Below, piece by piece: positions 14,444 through 21,898 of a DNA stretch of 27,747 nucleotides. Below the pieces are notes generated by a model. That model had not been told where the DNA came from. It saw only the letters and a list, made by a program, of their open reading frames with translations, and made no database searches. Made by a program: the position numbers and the translations under genes. This DNA is from CAXRGH01 sp964230195 (GTDB lineage Bacteria; Pseudomonadota; Gammaproteobacteria; Enterobacterales; Alteromonadaceae). The stretch lies in NCBI GenBank assembly GCA_964230195.1, contig CAXRGH010000105.1:1-27747 (forward strand). Reading direction: 5' to 3'. Every line of letters begins with the position of its first letter. Positions within the stretch are counted from its first letter, which is position 1.

Positions 14444-15037
14444 TTAATTTCTTTTTAATTGTGTTGCCAGGATAGCAATGCGCTTTCCTTGTGCGATGGC
14501 TAAGCGTTTTTCTTCATCCGTTAATTGCGCGCTATTGTTGGTACCAGCAACATGGGTAACGCCATATGGGGTACCACCGCTGGTCGTATGGTGTAAATCT
14601 GATTCAGAATACGGTAGGCCTACTATCATCATTCCATGATGAATTAACGGCAGCATCATACTGAGCAGCGTACTCTCTTGCCCACCATGCATACTCGTTG
14701 ATGAGGTGAACACGCATGCTGGTTTATCAATTAGTGACCCTTTTACCCAAGCCTCTGTCGTACTATCAATGAAATACTTCATCGATGCGGCCATGTTCCC
14801 AAAGCGCGTTGGGCTCCCAAGTGCAAGACCACCACAAGCTTTTATATCAGCTTGAGTGACATAGGGATCACCACTTGCGGGTACCTCTTCTTTTATCTGT
14901 TCTGTCTCTGAACTGACCGTCGGCACCGTTCTTAATATGGCCTCCGCTCCGGCTTGTTCAACGCCTTGAGCGATATATTTTGCTAGTTCACGGGTGGCCC
15001 CGTGCCTGCTGTAATAAACAATCAGTACATTAATCAT
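14444..15037 (-). CDS. wrbA: NAD(P)H:quinone oxidoreductase, WrbA family flavoprotein
   Basis: A 197-residue flavodoxin-fold protein. The FMN phosphate loop is YYSRHGATRELA; the second FMN loop is GSPTRFGNMAASMKYFID, the hallmark of WrbA; HGGQESTLLSMMLPLIHHGM and GGTPYGVTHVAG complete the family pattern. Family members reduce quinones by two electrons in the cytoplasm and protect against redox cycling. Its start overlaps the arsC stop (ATGA), showing translational coupling. Confidence 0.93.
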   Translation of the reverse strand: MINVLIVYYSRHGATRELAKYIAQGVEQAGAEAILRTVPTVSSETEQIKEEVPASGDPYVTQADIKACGGLALGSPTRFGNMAASMKYFIDSTTEAWVKGSLIDKPACVFTSSTSMHGGQESTLLSMMLPLIHHGMMIVGLPYSESDLHHTTSGGTPYGVTHVAGTNNSAQLTDEEKRLAIAQGKRIAILATQLKRN

Positions 15038-15384
15038 GAGAGTAACATTACTACGTTCTCTGGTGGACGCCCGATAATTGCTTTATCGCCTAACACTGCG
15101 ATTGGACGTTCCATTAATTTGGGGACTTTTACCATGGCTTCAAATCTTTGCTGTTGCGTTGTTTCTTCACAGTGGAGTCCCAGCTCTTTGTATTCAGGCT
15201 CTTTCACTCTCATCATATCTCTCACATCGTCAATATTGAGTTTTTTAGCAAGCTCGCGCAATATATCAAGATCCAGTGGAGACTTCAGGTACTCAACGAC
15301 ATCTACTTCGTGAGAGTGCTCTTGTATAATACTGAGAGTTTGTCTGCTCTTAGAGCAGCGAGGATTATGATAGAGGGTGATCAT
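15034..15384 (-). CDS. arsC: ArsC / YfgD-like thioredoxin-fold protein (putative arsenate reductase)
   Basis: A 116-residue ArsC-family protein beginning MITLYHNPRCSKSRQTL, with the nucleophilic Cys10 in the NPxCSKS motif. Motifs VVEYLKSPLD, MMRVKEPEYKELGL and the C-terminal RPIAVLGDKAIIGRPPE, with the Arg and cis-Pro region of ArsC, are in place. There are no other ars genes nearby. The position next to wrbA, DUF2069 and hda matches that of E. coli yfgD beside hda, so a role in arsenate resistance is unproven. ATG 15384 is used; TTG two codons upstream (15390) is better spaced from GGAG (5 nt against 11 nt) and may be the true start. Confidence 0.88.
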   Translation of the reverse strand: MITLYHNPRCSKSRQTLSIIQEHSHEVDVVEYLKSPLDLDILRELAKKLNIDDVRDMMRVKEPEYKELGLHCEETTQQQRFEAMVKVPKLMERPIAVLGDKAIIGRPPENVVMLLS

Positions 15385-15425
15385 TGACAATTTATCTCCA
15401 ACTGATGATAGTGGGTAAATGTTAC

Positions 15426-15920
15426 ATGGAGAAATTAACGAGGTATAGTGTTTTGCAAAGGATTCTATTGATAAGTGCAGCACTTATAGCTGGCTACTTT
15501 GGTTATTGGATGCAGCAGTCGAATAAGCAAACGGTTGTATTATTGGACGAGGAGTCCGTAACCTTGTCATCACTGAAGCAAGATTGGCTAGTGGTGAATT
15601 ATTTTGCTGAATGGTGTCGTCCATGCTTAAAAGAGTTGCCGGCGTTGGCGGCACTGAATAATCAGAAAACACGGCTCCCTTTGCGGGTGTTGACAGTGAA
15701 TTTTGATGAGGAGCCGGAAACAACGCTGAGACGAATCCGAGAAAAATATGGTGCGCATGCGCCTATAGTGTTGAGCTACGATGTGATAGCCACCCTCGCA
15801 CCACGCCCGCGACAACTTCCTGTGACTTATCTATTTTCACCAGGCGGTGAGCTTCATAGAACCTTGTGGGGAGAGCAATCAATTGACAGTATATTGTCTG
15901 CTATGGACAGTGAGTCATGA
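15426..15920 (+). CDS. Membrane-anchored TlpA-like thioredoxin-family protein
   Basis: A 164-residue protein with an N-terminal membrane anchor (about residues 10-29, LQRILLISAALIAGYFGYWM), then a thioredoxin fold facing the periplasm. The active site is WCRPC (Cys64, Cys67) in NYFAEWCRPCLKELPAL; the cis-proline loop is RQLPVTYLF. TlpA/ResA-type proteins reduce disulfides, for example in cytochrome c assembly, but no such partner gene is nearby. ATG 15426 gives a clean signal anchor, although no strong ribosome-binding site is visible; ATG 15405 is an alternative. It is divergent from the arsC-like gene. Confidence 0.82.
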   Translation: MEKLTRYSVLQRILLISAALIAGYFGYWMQQSNKQTVVLLDEESVTLSSLKQDWLVVNYFAEWCRPCLKELPALAALNNQKTRLPLRVLTVNFDEEPETTLRRIREKYGAHAPIVLSYDVIATLAPRPRQLPVTYLFSPGGELHRTLWGEQSIDSILSAMDSES

Positions 15921-15953
15921 ATTGTGATTAAAACCGATTGGTCTTCCGCAATA

Positions 15954-16460
15954 TCAGTAGCTTTGCGGCTTCCACCATTGATCTCGCACTACCATGATCC
16001 CGGCACCTTCTAATTTGCTTACTAGTTTGAACGCATCTTTTTGGTTGAGAAACGAGCCAATCTGTACGCTGCACTGATCGTCTTTGATATACAACGATGG
16101 GCTGTCGTCTGGGTGTCTTGGTGTAATGTATTGCAGAAAACATGACCGACGAATGAAACGCCATTGCTGATTTGGTTTCGATCGACCTTCACTGACAAGT
16201 ATGGTGGAGTCATTGATAGTGAGCACTTGTTGCTTTGTGGAGTTGATGGATATGGCGTACATTAACCCAAAAACCAAAAGCACCTCAAAACCGGCGAAGG
16301 GTAATATGACCCATACGCCAACAAGTGCCCAACCAACGGCAATAGTACCAGTGGCTAAGGCAATGATTGCTGATATCAGTTTAACCTCTTTCCAAGAAGC
16401 AGAGCGATTGGGCGAGATAACTAACTGGCTGCAGTCTTCGAATTCATTGTAACGGACCAT
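15954..16460 (-). CDS. DUF2244 inner-membrane protein
   Basis: A 168-residue protein with two adjacent transmembrane helices (about residues 27-70: VKLISAIIALATGTIAVGWAL and VWVILPFAGFEVLLVFGLMYAI), preceded by the conserved SPNRSASW motif and followed by a soluble beta-rich region. This layout is that of DUF2244, of unknown function. ATG 16460 has AGAGG 8 nt upstream. It stands alone, converging on the thioredoxin-like gene. Confidence 0.82.
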   Translation of the reverse strand: MVRYNEFEDCSQLVISPNRSASWKEVKLISAIIALATGTIAVGWALVGVWVILPFAGFEVLLVFGLMYAISINSTKQQVLTINDSTILVSEGRSKPNQQWRFIRRSCFLQYITPRHPDDSPSLYIKDDQCSVQIGSFLNQKDAFKLVSKLEGAGIMVVRDQWWKPQSY

Positions 16461-16576
16461 AATCTAAACCTCTGTAACCTTCTGAGTATAGGAGAGAAGC
16501 TCAAAGTTTTTGATATATTGCCTATAGACAATGGTCTGAAAAGTGTAGTTTTTTCATTCTTAAGTTGGATGGTAAA

Positions 16577-16600
16577 GGGAGGAGTCACTGGACTACTCCC
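16577..16600 (-). terminator. Possible terminator of metE
   Basis: On the minus strand GGGAG-T-AGTC / GACT-C-CTCCC form a ten-position stem with one mismatch and loop CAGT, 13 nt beyond the metE stop. Only three Ts follow, so it would be weak or need help. Confidence 0.45.
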
Positions 16601-16613
16601 TACATGCGCGCAG

Positions 16614-18920
16614 TTAAACACCTTGCTTTCGAGTTTCTAATTCATTGCGCACTGATTGGGTTGCATTGACCATGTTTTTCAAACTCTCTTCGGTTTGCTG
16701 CCATGTTCGAGTTTTCAATCCGCAGTCTGGATTGACCCAGATTTGAGTTGGCGGCATAGAAGTTAGCAATGCTTTCACGTTGTTTGATATCGATATCTCA
16801 GAGGGAGTTGTTGGCGTATGTATATCAAAAATTCCTGGACCAAGTGCCTTCGTATAATTTGACTCTGTTATTTCATTGAGGAATCGTGAGCCAGCTCGCG
16901 CATTTTCAATGGTCAACACATCAATATCTAATTTTTGAAGGTGTGGAATGAGCTCAGAGAAATGTGAATAGCACATATGACTGTGGATCTGAGTCGTACT
17001 TTTGACACCTGAAGTAGCAAGTTTAAAATTATCAATCGCCCATTGGATATAGTTAGGCTGGGCTGCTAGTTTCAGTGGGAAACCCTCTTTTAGTGCAGGT
17101 TCGTCAATCTGAATGACACTGATTCCTGCACTTTCTAAGTCAATTACTTCATCTCGGATTGCGAGTGCTAACTGCTGGCACGTCACTGAGCGAGGCTGAT
17201 CGTCTCTGACAAACGACCAAGTCAACATGGTAACAGGCCCCGTCAGCATTCCTTTGACTGGTTTTTCGCTTAGGCTCTGAGCATAAGTTGCAAGTTCAAC
17301 CGTCATAGGTGATGGCCTACTGGTATCGCCATACAAGATAGGGGGACGCACACATCGCGTTCCATAAGACTGCACCCAAGCGTGTTCAGTAGTCGCAAAC
17401 CCGTCGAGTTTTTCGGCAAAAAATTCTACCATATCGCTTCGTTCTGGTTCACCGTGTACCAATACATCCAGCCCAATGCGTTCTTGTAATTCAATATTTT
17501 CTTCAATGGTTGTTTGAATTGCTTGTTGATGGTACTCGTGAGAAATTCGATGTTCTTTGAAGTCTTGTCTTAGCTTTCGGAGTGCGTTAGTTTGTGGAAA
17601 TGAGCCGATTGTTGTGGTGGGTAAGGGCGGCAAGGCGAGAGTCTGCTGTTGGAGCTTCGAGCGAGTCTCAAATTCGTCTGAGCGGTGGTACATATTTTCG
17701 TTGATATTCATCATCATGACTTTAACAAACGGCTTGTGTACTAATAGCGACTTTGAGCGACTCTCTACGGCTTGTTTGTTGGTTTTCAATAACAGTTGTT
17801 TACTGGTACTTGGTGTGTCGTCCTGTAGCAGTTGCTTAATATCTGTCAGTTCTTGAATTCTTTGTTTTGCAAAACATACCCACTCCTTAATTTGCCGAGG
17901 TAAATGAAGTTCAAGGGACAGGTCTACGGGTAAGTGGAGCAAGGACGTGGAAGGAGCTAGCCATAACCGCTCTCCCAGTCGTTTATACAGTGGTGTTACT
18001 GTATCCAAAGTTTGCTCGTAGTTGGTTTTCCAAATGTTTCTACCGTCAACGACCCCCAGTGACAAGACCTGGTGGGGCTCCAACTGTTCAGAAATTGTTA
18101 TGAGATATGATTCATTGGCTTTTGCGTCTAAATGAATACCATCAACCGGGAGCTTCAGAACCCAATCGGCGTGCTCGCCAATATCACCAAAATAGGTAGT
18201 TAACATTAGCTTGGGTGAGGATTTTGCTCTAATGGTGCTGTAAGTTTGCTGAAAAGCCTGTTTCCATTCAGGGGGTAAATCGAGTGTGAGTATGGGCTCT
18301 TCAATTTGCACCCATTCAATAGCGTTTGATGAGAATGCTGTGAGTAATTCGGAGTACTTGGGCACTAATTTTTGTAGTGCTTCCAATTTGAGGCTGTCAG
18401 AAGAGGCATCGCATAACCAAAGGTAAGTTAATGGCCCCAAAATCGTTGGCTTGGGACGATAGCCTGCCATTTCAGCTTCTTCACATTGTGCTAACAGTGA
18501 TTTTGCATTGAGCTTAAACTCAGTATCTTCTGAAATTGTGGAAACAGAATAGTGATAATTTGTATTAAACCATTTCGTCATGGGTAACGGGGTGATGGGC
18601 TGATTACCGGTATTTTCGTTATCTAACCCGCGAGCCAATGCAAAGTAGTGTTCAAGACCCTTCAGGCGCTGTTGACTTTGTAACTCTGGATAGTGTCCAA
18701 AGAGAAAGCTGGTATCTAAGACATGATCGTAAAACGAGAAATCACCAACAGTGACCATGTCCAACTCAGATTGGCTTTCCCATTGCTCTCTACGGAGTTG
18801 TCGTCCTATTGATTCAAGATGCTCCTCGGGCATATCGCCACGCCAATATTGTTCTACTGCAAATTTAAGTTCTCGACGTTTACCAATGCGAGGGAAGCCG
18901 AGTGAATGTAATGTGATCAT
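16614..18920 (-). CDS. metE: Cobalamin-independent methionine synthase
   Basis: A 768-residue MetE (E. coli 753) that moves the methyl group of 5-methyltetrahydropteroyl-tri-L-glutamate to homocysteine. The N-terminal barrel begins LGFPRIGKRRELKFAVEQYW and contains MTKWFNTNYHY. The C-terminal catalytic barrel has the zinc ligands His648 and Cys650 (IHSHMCYSHF), Glu672 (LTIENARAG) and Cys733 (WVNPDCGLKTR), so the active site is intact. PTTTIGSFPQT opens the second half. It is divergent from metR across 129 bp. I found no MetJ repeats or clean MetR box there. Confidence 0.97.
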   Translation of the reverse strand: MITLHSLGFPRIGKRRELKFAVEQYWRGDMPEEHLESIGRQLRREQWESQSELDMVTVGDFSFYDHVLDTSFLFGHYPELQSQQRLKGLEHYFALARGLDNENTGNQPITPLPMTKWFNTNYHYSVSTISEDTEFKLNAKSLLAQCEEAEMAGYRPKPTILGPLTYLWLCDASSDSLKLEALQKLVPKYSELLTAFSSNAIEWVQIEEPILTLDLPPEWKQAFQQTYSTIRAKSSPKLMLTTYFGDIGEHADWVLKLPVDGIHLDAKANESYLITISEQLEPHQVLSLGVVDGRNIWKTNYEQTLDTVTPLYKRLGERLWLAPSTSLLHLPVDLSLELHLPRQIKEWVCFAKQRIQELTDIKQLLQDDTPSTSKQLLLKTNKQAVESRSKSLLVHKPFVKVMMMNINENMYHRSDEFETRSKLQQQTLALPPLPTTTIGSFPQTNALRKLRQDFKEHRISHEYHQQAIQTTIEENIELQERIGLDVLVHGEPERSDMVEFFAEKLDGFATTEHAWVQSYGTRCVRPPILYGDTSRPSPMTVELATYAQSLSEKPVKGMLTGPVTMLTWSFVRDDQPRSVTCQQLALAIRDEVIDLESAGISVIQIDEPALKEGFPLKLAAQPNYIQWAIDNFKLATSGVKSTTQIHSHMCYSHFSELIPHLQKLDIDVLTIENARAGSRFLNEITESNYTKALGPGIFDIHTPTTPSEISISNNVKALLTSMPPTQIWVNPDCGLKTRTWQQTEESLKNMVNATQSVRNELETRKQGV

Positions 18921-19049
18921 ATACGAGTCCTATGTCTGTTATTCGCGATATAAGCTTACGGCGTCGGGTTCCATGTTTATATTGACAAAATTTTATTAAA
19001 TGATGATTTCTTGTAATGAATATAACGAAGATAAAAGAGGTATTTTGAA

Positions 19050-19949
19050 ATGATTGAGCGACATCACTTAAGGATCTTATCCGAGATACATCGCTTGGGC
19101 TCTGTCTCTAAAGCGGCCGATTCGTTATTTATTACTCAACCCGCAGTTACGCATGCAGTCAAACGATTAGAGCATATTGCAGGTATTAAGTTGTGGAAAA
19201 AGAAAGGTCGACATATTGTTTTGACCGAGGCAGGACAGTTTTTAGTGAGAGGTTCAGACAGAATTCTCCCGCAATTGAAACGGCTTGATGAAACATTGCA
19301 ACATTTTGCGGCAGGTGAGTTGCATCGGTTTTACATCGGCGTTGAATGCTATTTAAATTGTCACTGGTTGATTGACTCCATCGCAAATTTTTGCAGCCAG
19401 AATCAGTCATTGGAAGTGGATATTAAAAGTGGCTGTCGGTTTGCTGGCATCAATGCAGTGTTGAATCATGACATTGATTTGTTAGTCTCTCCAGATCCGG
19501 TGAGTCACCCAAAGTTGTGTTGCATTGACCTATTTCAATTTGAACTGGTCCTGGCTGTGTCTTCGAATCACCGACTTGCAGAACGAAGCTTTATTCAACC
19601 TTCTGATCTTGAAAATGAAGTGCTCTATGTGTACCCAGTGAACGAGCAACGCCTTGATATTTTTTCTCAATTTTTATCGCCCGCCAATTGCTTACCAAGA
19701 TTGTCTAAAACAATGGAATGTGAGCCATTAATGATGCACGCAGTCGCGCAAGCTAAAGGGGTTGCTTGTATCCCACATTGGCACTTATCAGCGTATCCCA
19801 GCATAGGTTTGAACGGCGTAAGACTCAGTGAATCTGGCTTGTTTAAAAGCATGTGTTTATTGTTCAGGAAAGAGGATGCACACTATAGAAGCTTGCAACG
19901 GCTCATCAACCATTTAGCAGACAACGCCCCGGCAAATCGCCTTGTTTGA
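19050..19949 (+). CDS. metR: LysR-type regulator MetR
   Basis: A 299-residue LysR-type protein. The helix-turn-helix occupies about residues 3-60 (LRILSEIHRLGSVSKAADSL then FITQPAVTHAVKRLE); the co-inducer-binding domain follows, with YIGVECYLNCHWLI resembling the start of the MetR effector domain. MetR uses homocysteine to activate metE, and the divergent position supports the assignment. ATG 19050 has AGAGG 9 nt upstream. Confidence 0.92.
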   Translation: MIERHHLRILSEIHRLGSVSKAADSLFITQPAVTHAVKRLEHIAGIKLWKKKGRHIVLTEAGQFLVRGSDRILPQLKRLDETLQHFAAGELHRFYIGVECYLNCHWLIDSIANFCSQNQSLEVDIKSGCRFAGINAVLNHDIDLLVSPDPVSHPKLCCIDLFQFELVLAVSSNHRLAERSFIQPSDLENEVLYVYPVNEQRLDIFSQFLSPANCLPRLSKTMECEPLMMHAVAQAKGVACIPHWHLSAYPSIGLNGVRLSESGLFKSMCLLFRKEDAHYRSLQRLINHLADNAPANRLV

Positions 19950-19988
19950 ATCCTGCTGGGGCGTGAAAAACACTCGGTATATACCCAG

Positions 19989-21116
19989 TTAAACGTACTG
20001 AATAATGTGGCGGTTAAACTCTTGCCAACGTTCCTTTTGAACTTTCAAAACACTTTTCATTGTTTTATAACGATGAATCAAGTCAAGGTATTGATAATCT
20101 CTCATTAAGTTTTCGGCTTTTAACTCGAGGAGCGATTTTTTAGATGCATAATAGTCTTCGAGAGAGTGAATAAGTGCATTGTATTCTTCTTGAATTTTAT
20201 CGAGCAGCGTATCAGCTTGCGTCGCATTTTTGGCCAGTTGTGTTAGTACATTTAACTGTGCTTTGAGACGCGCTTTTTCTATTTTTTCGTCACTGTATTG
20301 ACGCAATTTACTTGCAAACCCTAGGCGCTCTAGGCTTTTTATTAGCCACTTGGTCGGATCGAAGTGATACCATCGAATACCATTCCTGTAGTCAGCTTCA
20401 AATAAGTGATGAAAATTATGATAACCCTCACCAAAAGTGAATAATGCCAAGAGGCCATTGTCGCGAGCGGAATTCTTTTCAGTATAAGGTTGAGATCCCC
20501 ACTTATGAGCCGCTGAATTAATTAAAAAGGTCGTGTGGTGGCTCAATACTAAACGCAAAAATCCTGCGAGTAATAACATGCCCCAGATATCACCATTTAG
20601 CCAGCCAAGAAAACACGGTATTCCGACATTTGTTGCAACCGTTAAAAGCAGGTAGTGTCTGTGTTGCCAACGAACAACGGGATCTTTCAGCAGATCTTTG
20701 CAGTTGTCATAGTTATGATAGTGAGATGCTTGATACTCTCTTAACATCCAACCAATGTGTGAGTACCAAAAGCCTTTGCCGGCAGAATAAGGATCTTTGT
20801 CGTTCTCATCCACGTGTTTGTGGTGAATTCTGTGATCGGATGCCCAGTGTAAAATGCTGTTCTGCATGGCCAACGCACCACCCAAGGCGTAAATCATTCG
20901 AATCGGTGTGATAGCTTGATAGGTTTTGTGAGACCACAAGCGGTGATAACCGGCGGTAATGGACATTCCGCAGAAAATGAATAGCACAATAGCACTTATG
21001 ATCTCAACGTTATCAAATCCATTACGGTAAGCTTCGAAGGGAACTAAGAATAATGCGATTAATCCCGTCAATGAAAAAAGTGCGATATTCACTGGGATAA
21101 AAGGAGGTTTTTTCAT
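19989..21116 (-). CDS. Membrane fatty acid (acyl-CoA) desaturase
   Basis: A 375-residue membrane di-iron desaturase of the stearoyl-CoA delta-9 type. The three histidine boxes are HRLWSH (58-63), HRIHH (95-99) and HNFHH (233-237). Hydrophobic segments lie at about 8-28, 36-56, 155-172 and 176-193. After the third box comes a charged, largely helical tail of about 105 residues (about 270-375), with likely coiled coil, absent from the minimal fold. It should introduce a double bond into saturated acyl chains for membrane fluidity. It is divergent from a FabR-like repressor with two operator copies in between, so it is almost surely under FabR control. The ribosome-binding site is weak. Confidence 0.92.
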   Translation of the reverse strand: MKKPPFIPVNIALFSLTGLIALFLVPFEAYRNGFDNVEIISAIVLFIFCGMSITAGYHRLWSHKTYQAITPIRMIYALGGALAMQNSILHWASDHRIHHKHVDENDKDPYSAGKGFWYSHIGWMLREYQASHYHNYDNCKDLLKDPVVRWQHRHYLLLTVATNVGIPCFLGWLNGDIWGMLLLAGFLRLVLSHHTTFLINSAAHKWGSQPYTEKNSARDNGLLALFTFGEGYHNFHHLFEADYRNGIRWYHFDPTKWLIKSLERLGFASKLRQYSDEKIEKARLKAQLNVLTQLAKNATQADTLLDKIQEEYNALIHSLEDYYASKKSLLELKAENLMRDYQYLDLIHRYKTMKSVLKVQKERWQEFNRHIIQYV

Positions 21117-21134
21117 GGGTTACCATTTTTACTG

Positions 21135-21163
21135 ATTAATTCGGTGAACAAGTGTACGCTCAA
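21135..21163 (-). promoter_or_regulatory. Candidate desaturase promoter overlapped by operator A
   Basis: On the minus strand TTGAGC (21163-21158) and ATTAAT (21140-21135) are 17 bp apart, each matching four of six consensus bases. Operator A (21143-21160) fills the spacer and part of the -35, so bound repressor would exclude RNA polymerase. Confidence 0.5.
21143..21160. promoter_or_regulatory. FabR-type operator A
   Basis: GGTGAACAAGTGTACGCT; reverse complement AGCGTACACTTGTTCACC. It is a partial palindrome built from AGCGTACA / TGT-CACC half-sites and differs from operator B at one base in 18. Confidence 0.68.
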
Positions 21164-21170
21164 AAGTGTT

Positions 21171-21188
21171 GGTGTACAAGTGTACGCT
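21171..21188. promoter_or_regulatory. FabR-type operator B
   Basis: GGTGTACAAGTGTACGCT, in the same orientation as operator A and 28 bp further on. The inner TGTACA and TGTACGCT parts make it the more symmetrical copy. It lies nearer the fabR side of the divergent region and may serve autoregulation. Confidence 0.68.
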
Positions 21189-21277
21189 GGAAAAAACTAT
21201 TAGGATCGTGGTAGTCTTTGCCAATCTTGAGAAGTTTACTGCTTGTTGAGTACGGTAAACACCCTCTACCAAGGAAA

Positions 21278-21898
21278 ATGGTTGTGAATAGGCAAGCCCA
21301 AAAACAAAAAACGAGACAGAAGATCATAGACGCTGCTTTTACTTTGCTTGAGGGGCAAAAAAGCTTATCGAGTCTAAGTTTACGAGAAATTACGAGAGAG
21401 GCAGGTATTGCTCCAACGTCTTTTTATCGTCATTTTTCCAATGTTGATGAATTGGGTTTAACGTTAGTCGATGAGGCGGGACTGACACTGCGGCAGCTTA
21501 TGCGCAAGGCTCGTTCCCGCATACAATCAAACCATAGTGTTATTCAAACATCAGTTGATACGTTTATGGAATATATTTCTCAGCAAAGCACGGTTTTTCG
21601 CCTATTACTCCGCGAGCGCTCGGGTAACTCAGCGGCGTTTCGTTTTGCGGTGTCACGTGAGGTGAGTCATTTTACTCAAGAGTTGACAGACTTTTTAATC
21701 AAAGATAACCGTTTATCGTCTGAGATCGCATCCTTGCAGGCAGAAGCGATGGTGAAGTTAGTTTTCAGTGCTGGTGCAGATGCCCTTGAGTTAACAGAGG
21801 TTGAAAGACAACAGCTCAGTAAACGAGTAGTCACTCAATTACGATTTATTGTAAAAGGTGCAGAAGCGTTCGCTGCGCGAGATCAACGCAGCAAATAG
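21278..21898 (+). CDS. fabR: TetR-family repressor of unsaturated fatty acid genes, FabR-like
   Basis: A 206-residue TetR-type protein. The DNA-binding part KTRQKIIDAAFTLL...SLSLREITREAG, IAPTSFYRHFSNVDELGLTLVDEAG is nearly that of E. coli FabR, as is VFRLLLRERSGNSAAFRFAVSREV in the ligand domain. FabR senses the ratio of unsaturated to saturated acyl thioesters and represses genes for unsaturated fatty acids; here the divergent desaturase is the obvious target. ATG 21278 is used; GTG 21284 is better spaced from AAGGA (8 nt against 2 nt) and could be the real start. The upstream in-frame extension to 21218 lacks family similarity. The 3' end overlaps the converging HD-GYP gene by 16 nt. Confidence 0.9.
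   Translation: MVVNRQAQKQKTRQKIIDAAFTLLEGQKSLSSLSLREITREAGIAPTSFYRHFSNVDELGLTLVDEAGLTLRQLMRKARSRIQSNHSVIQTSVDTFMEYISQQSTVFRLLLRERSGNSAAFRFAVSREVSHFTQELTDFLIKDNRLSSEIASLQAEAMVKLVFSAGADALELTEVERQQLSKRVVTQLRFIVKGAEAFAARDQRSK

Noticed and set aside
15034..15384. An arsenic-resistance locus
   Set aside because: The ArsC-like gene has no arsB, arsR or acr3 neighbour and lies in the conserved hda-wrbA context, as with E. coli yfgD.
18921..19049. Possible MetJ or MetR boxes between metE and metR
   Set aside because: No tandem AGACGTCT-like repeats and no TGAA-N5-TTCA site were found by eye; a TTC-N7-GAA repeat is present but has the wrong polarity.
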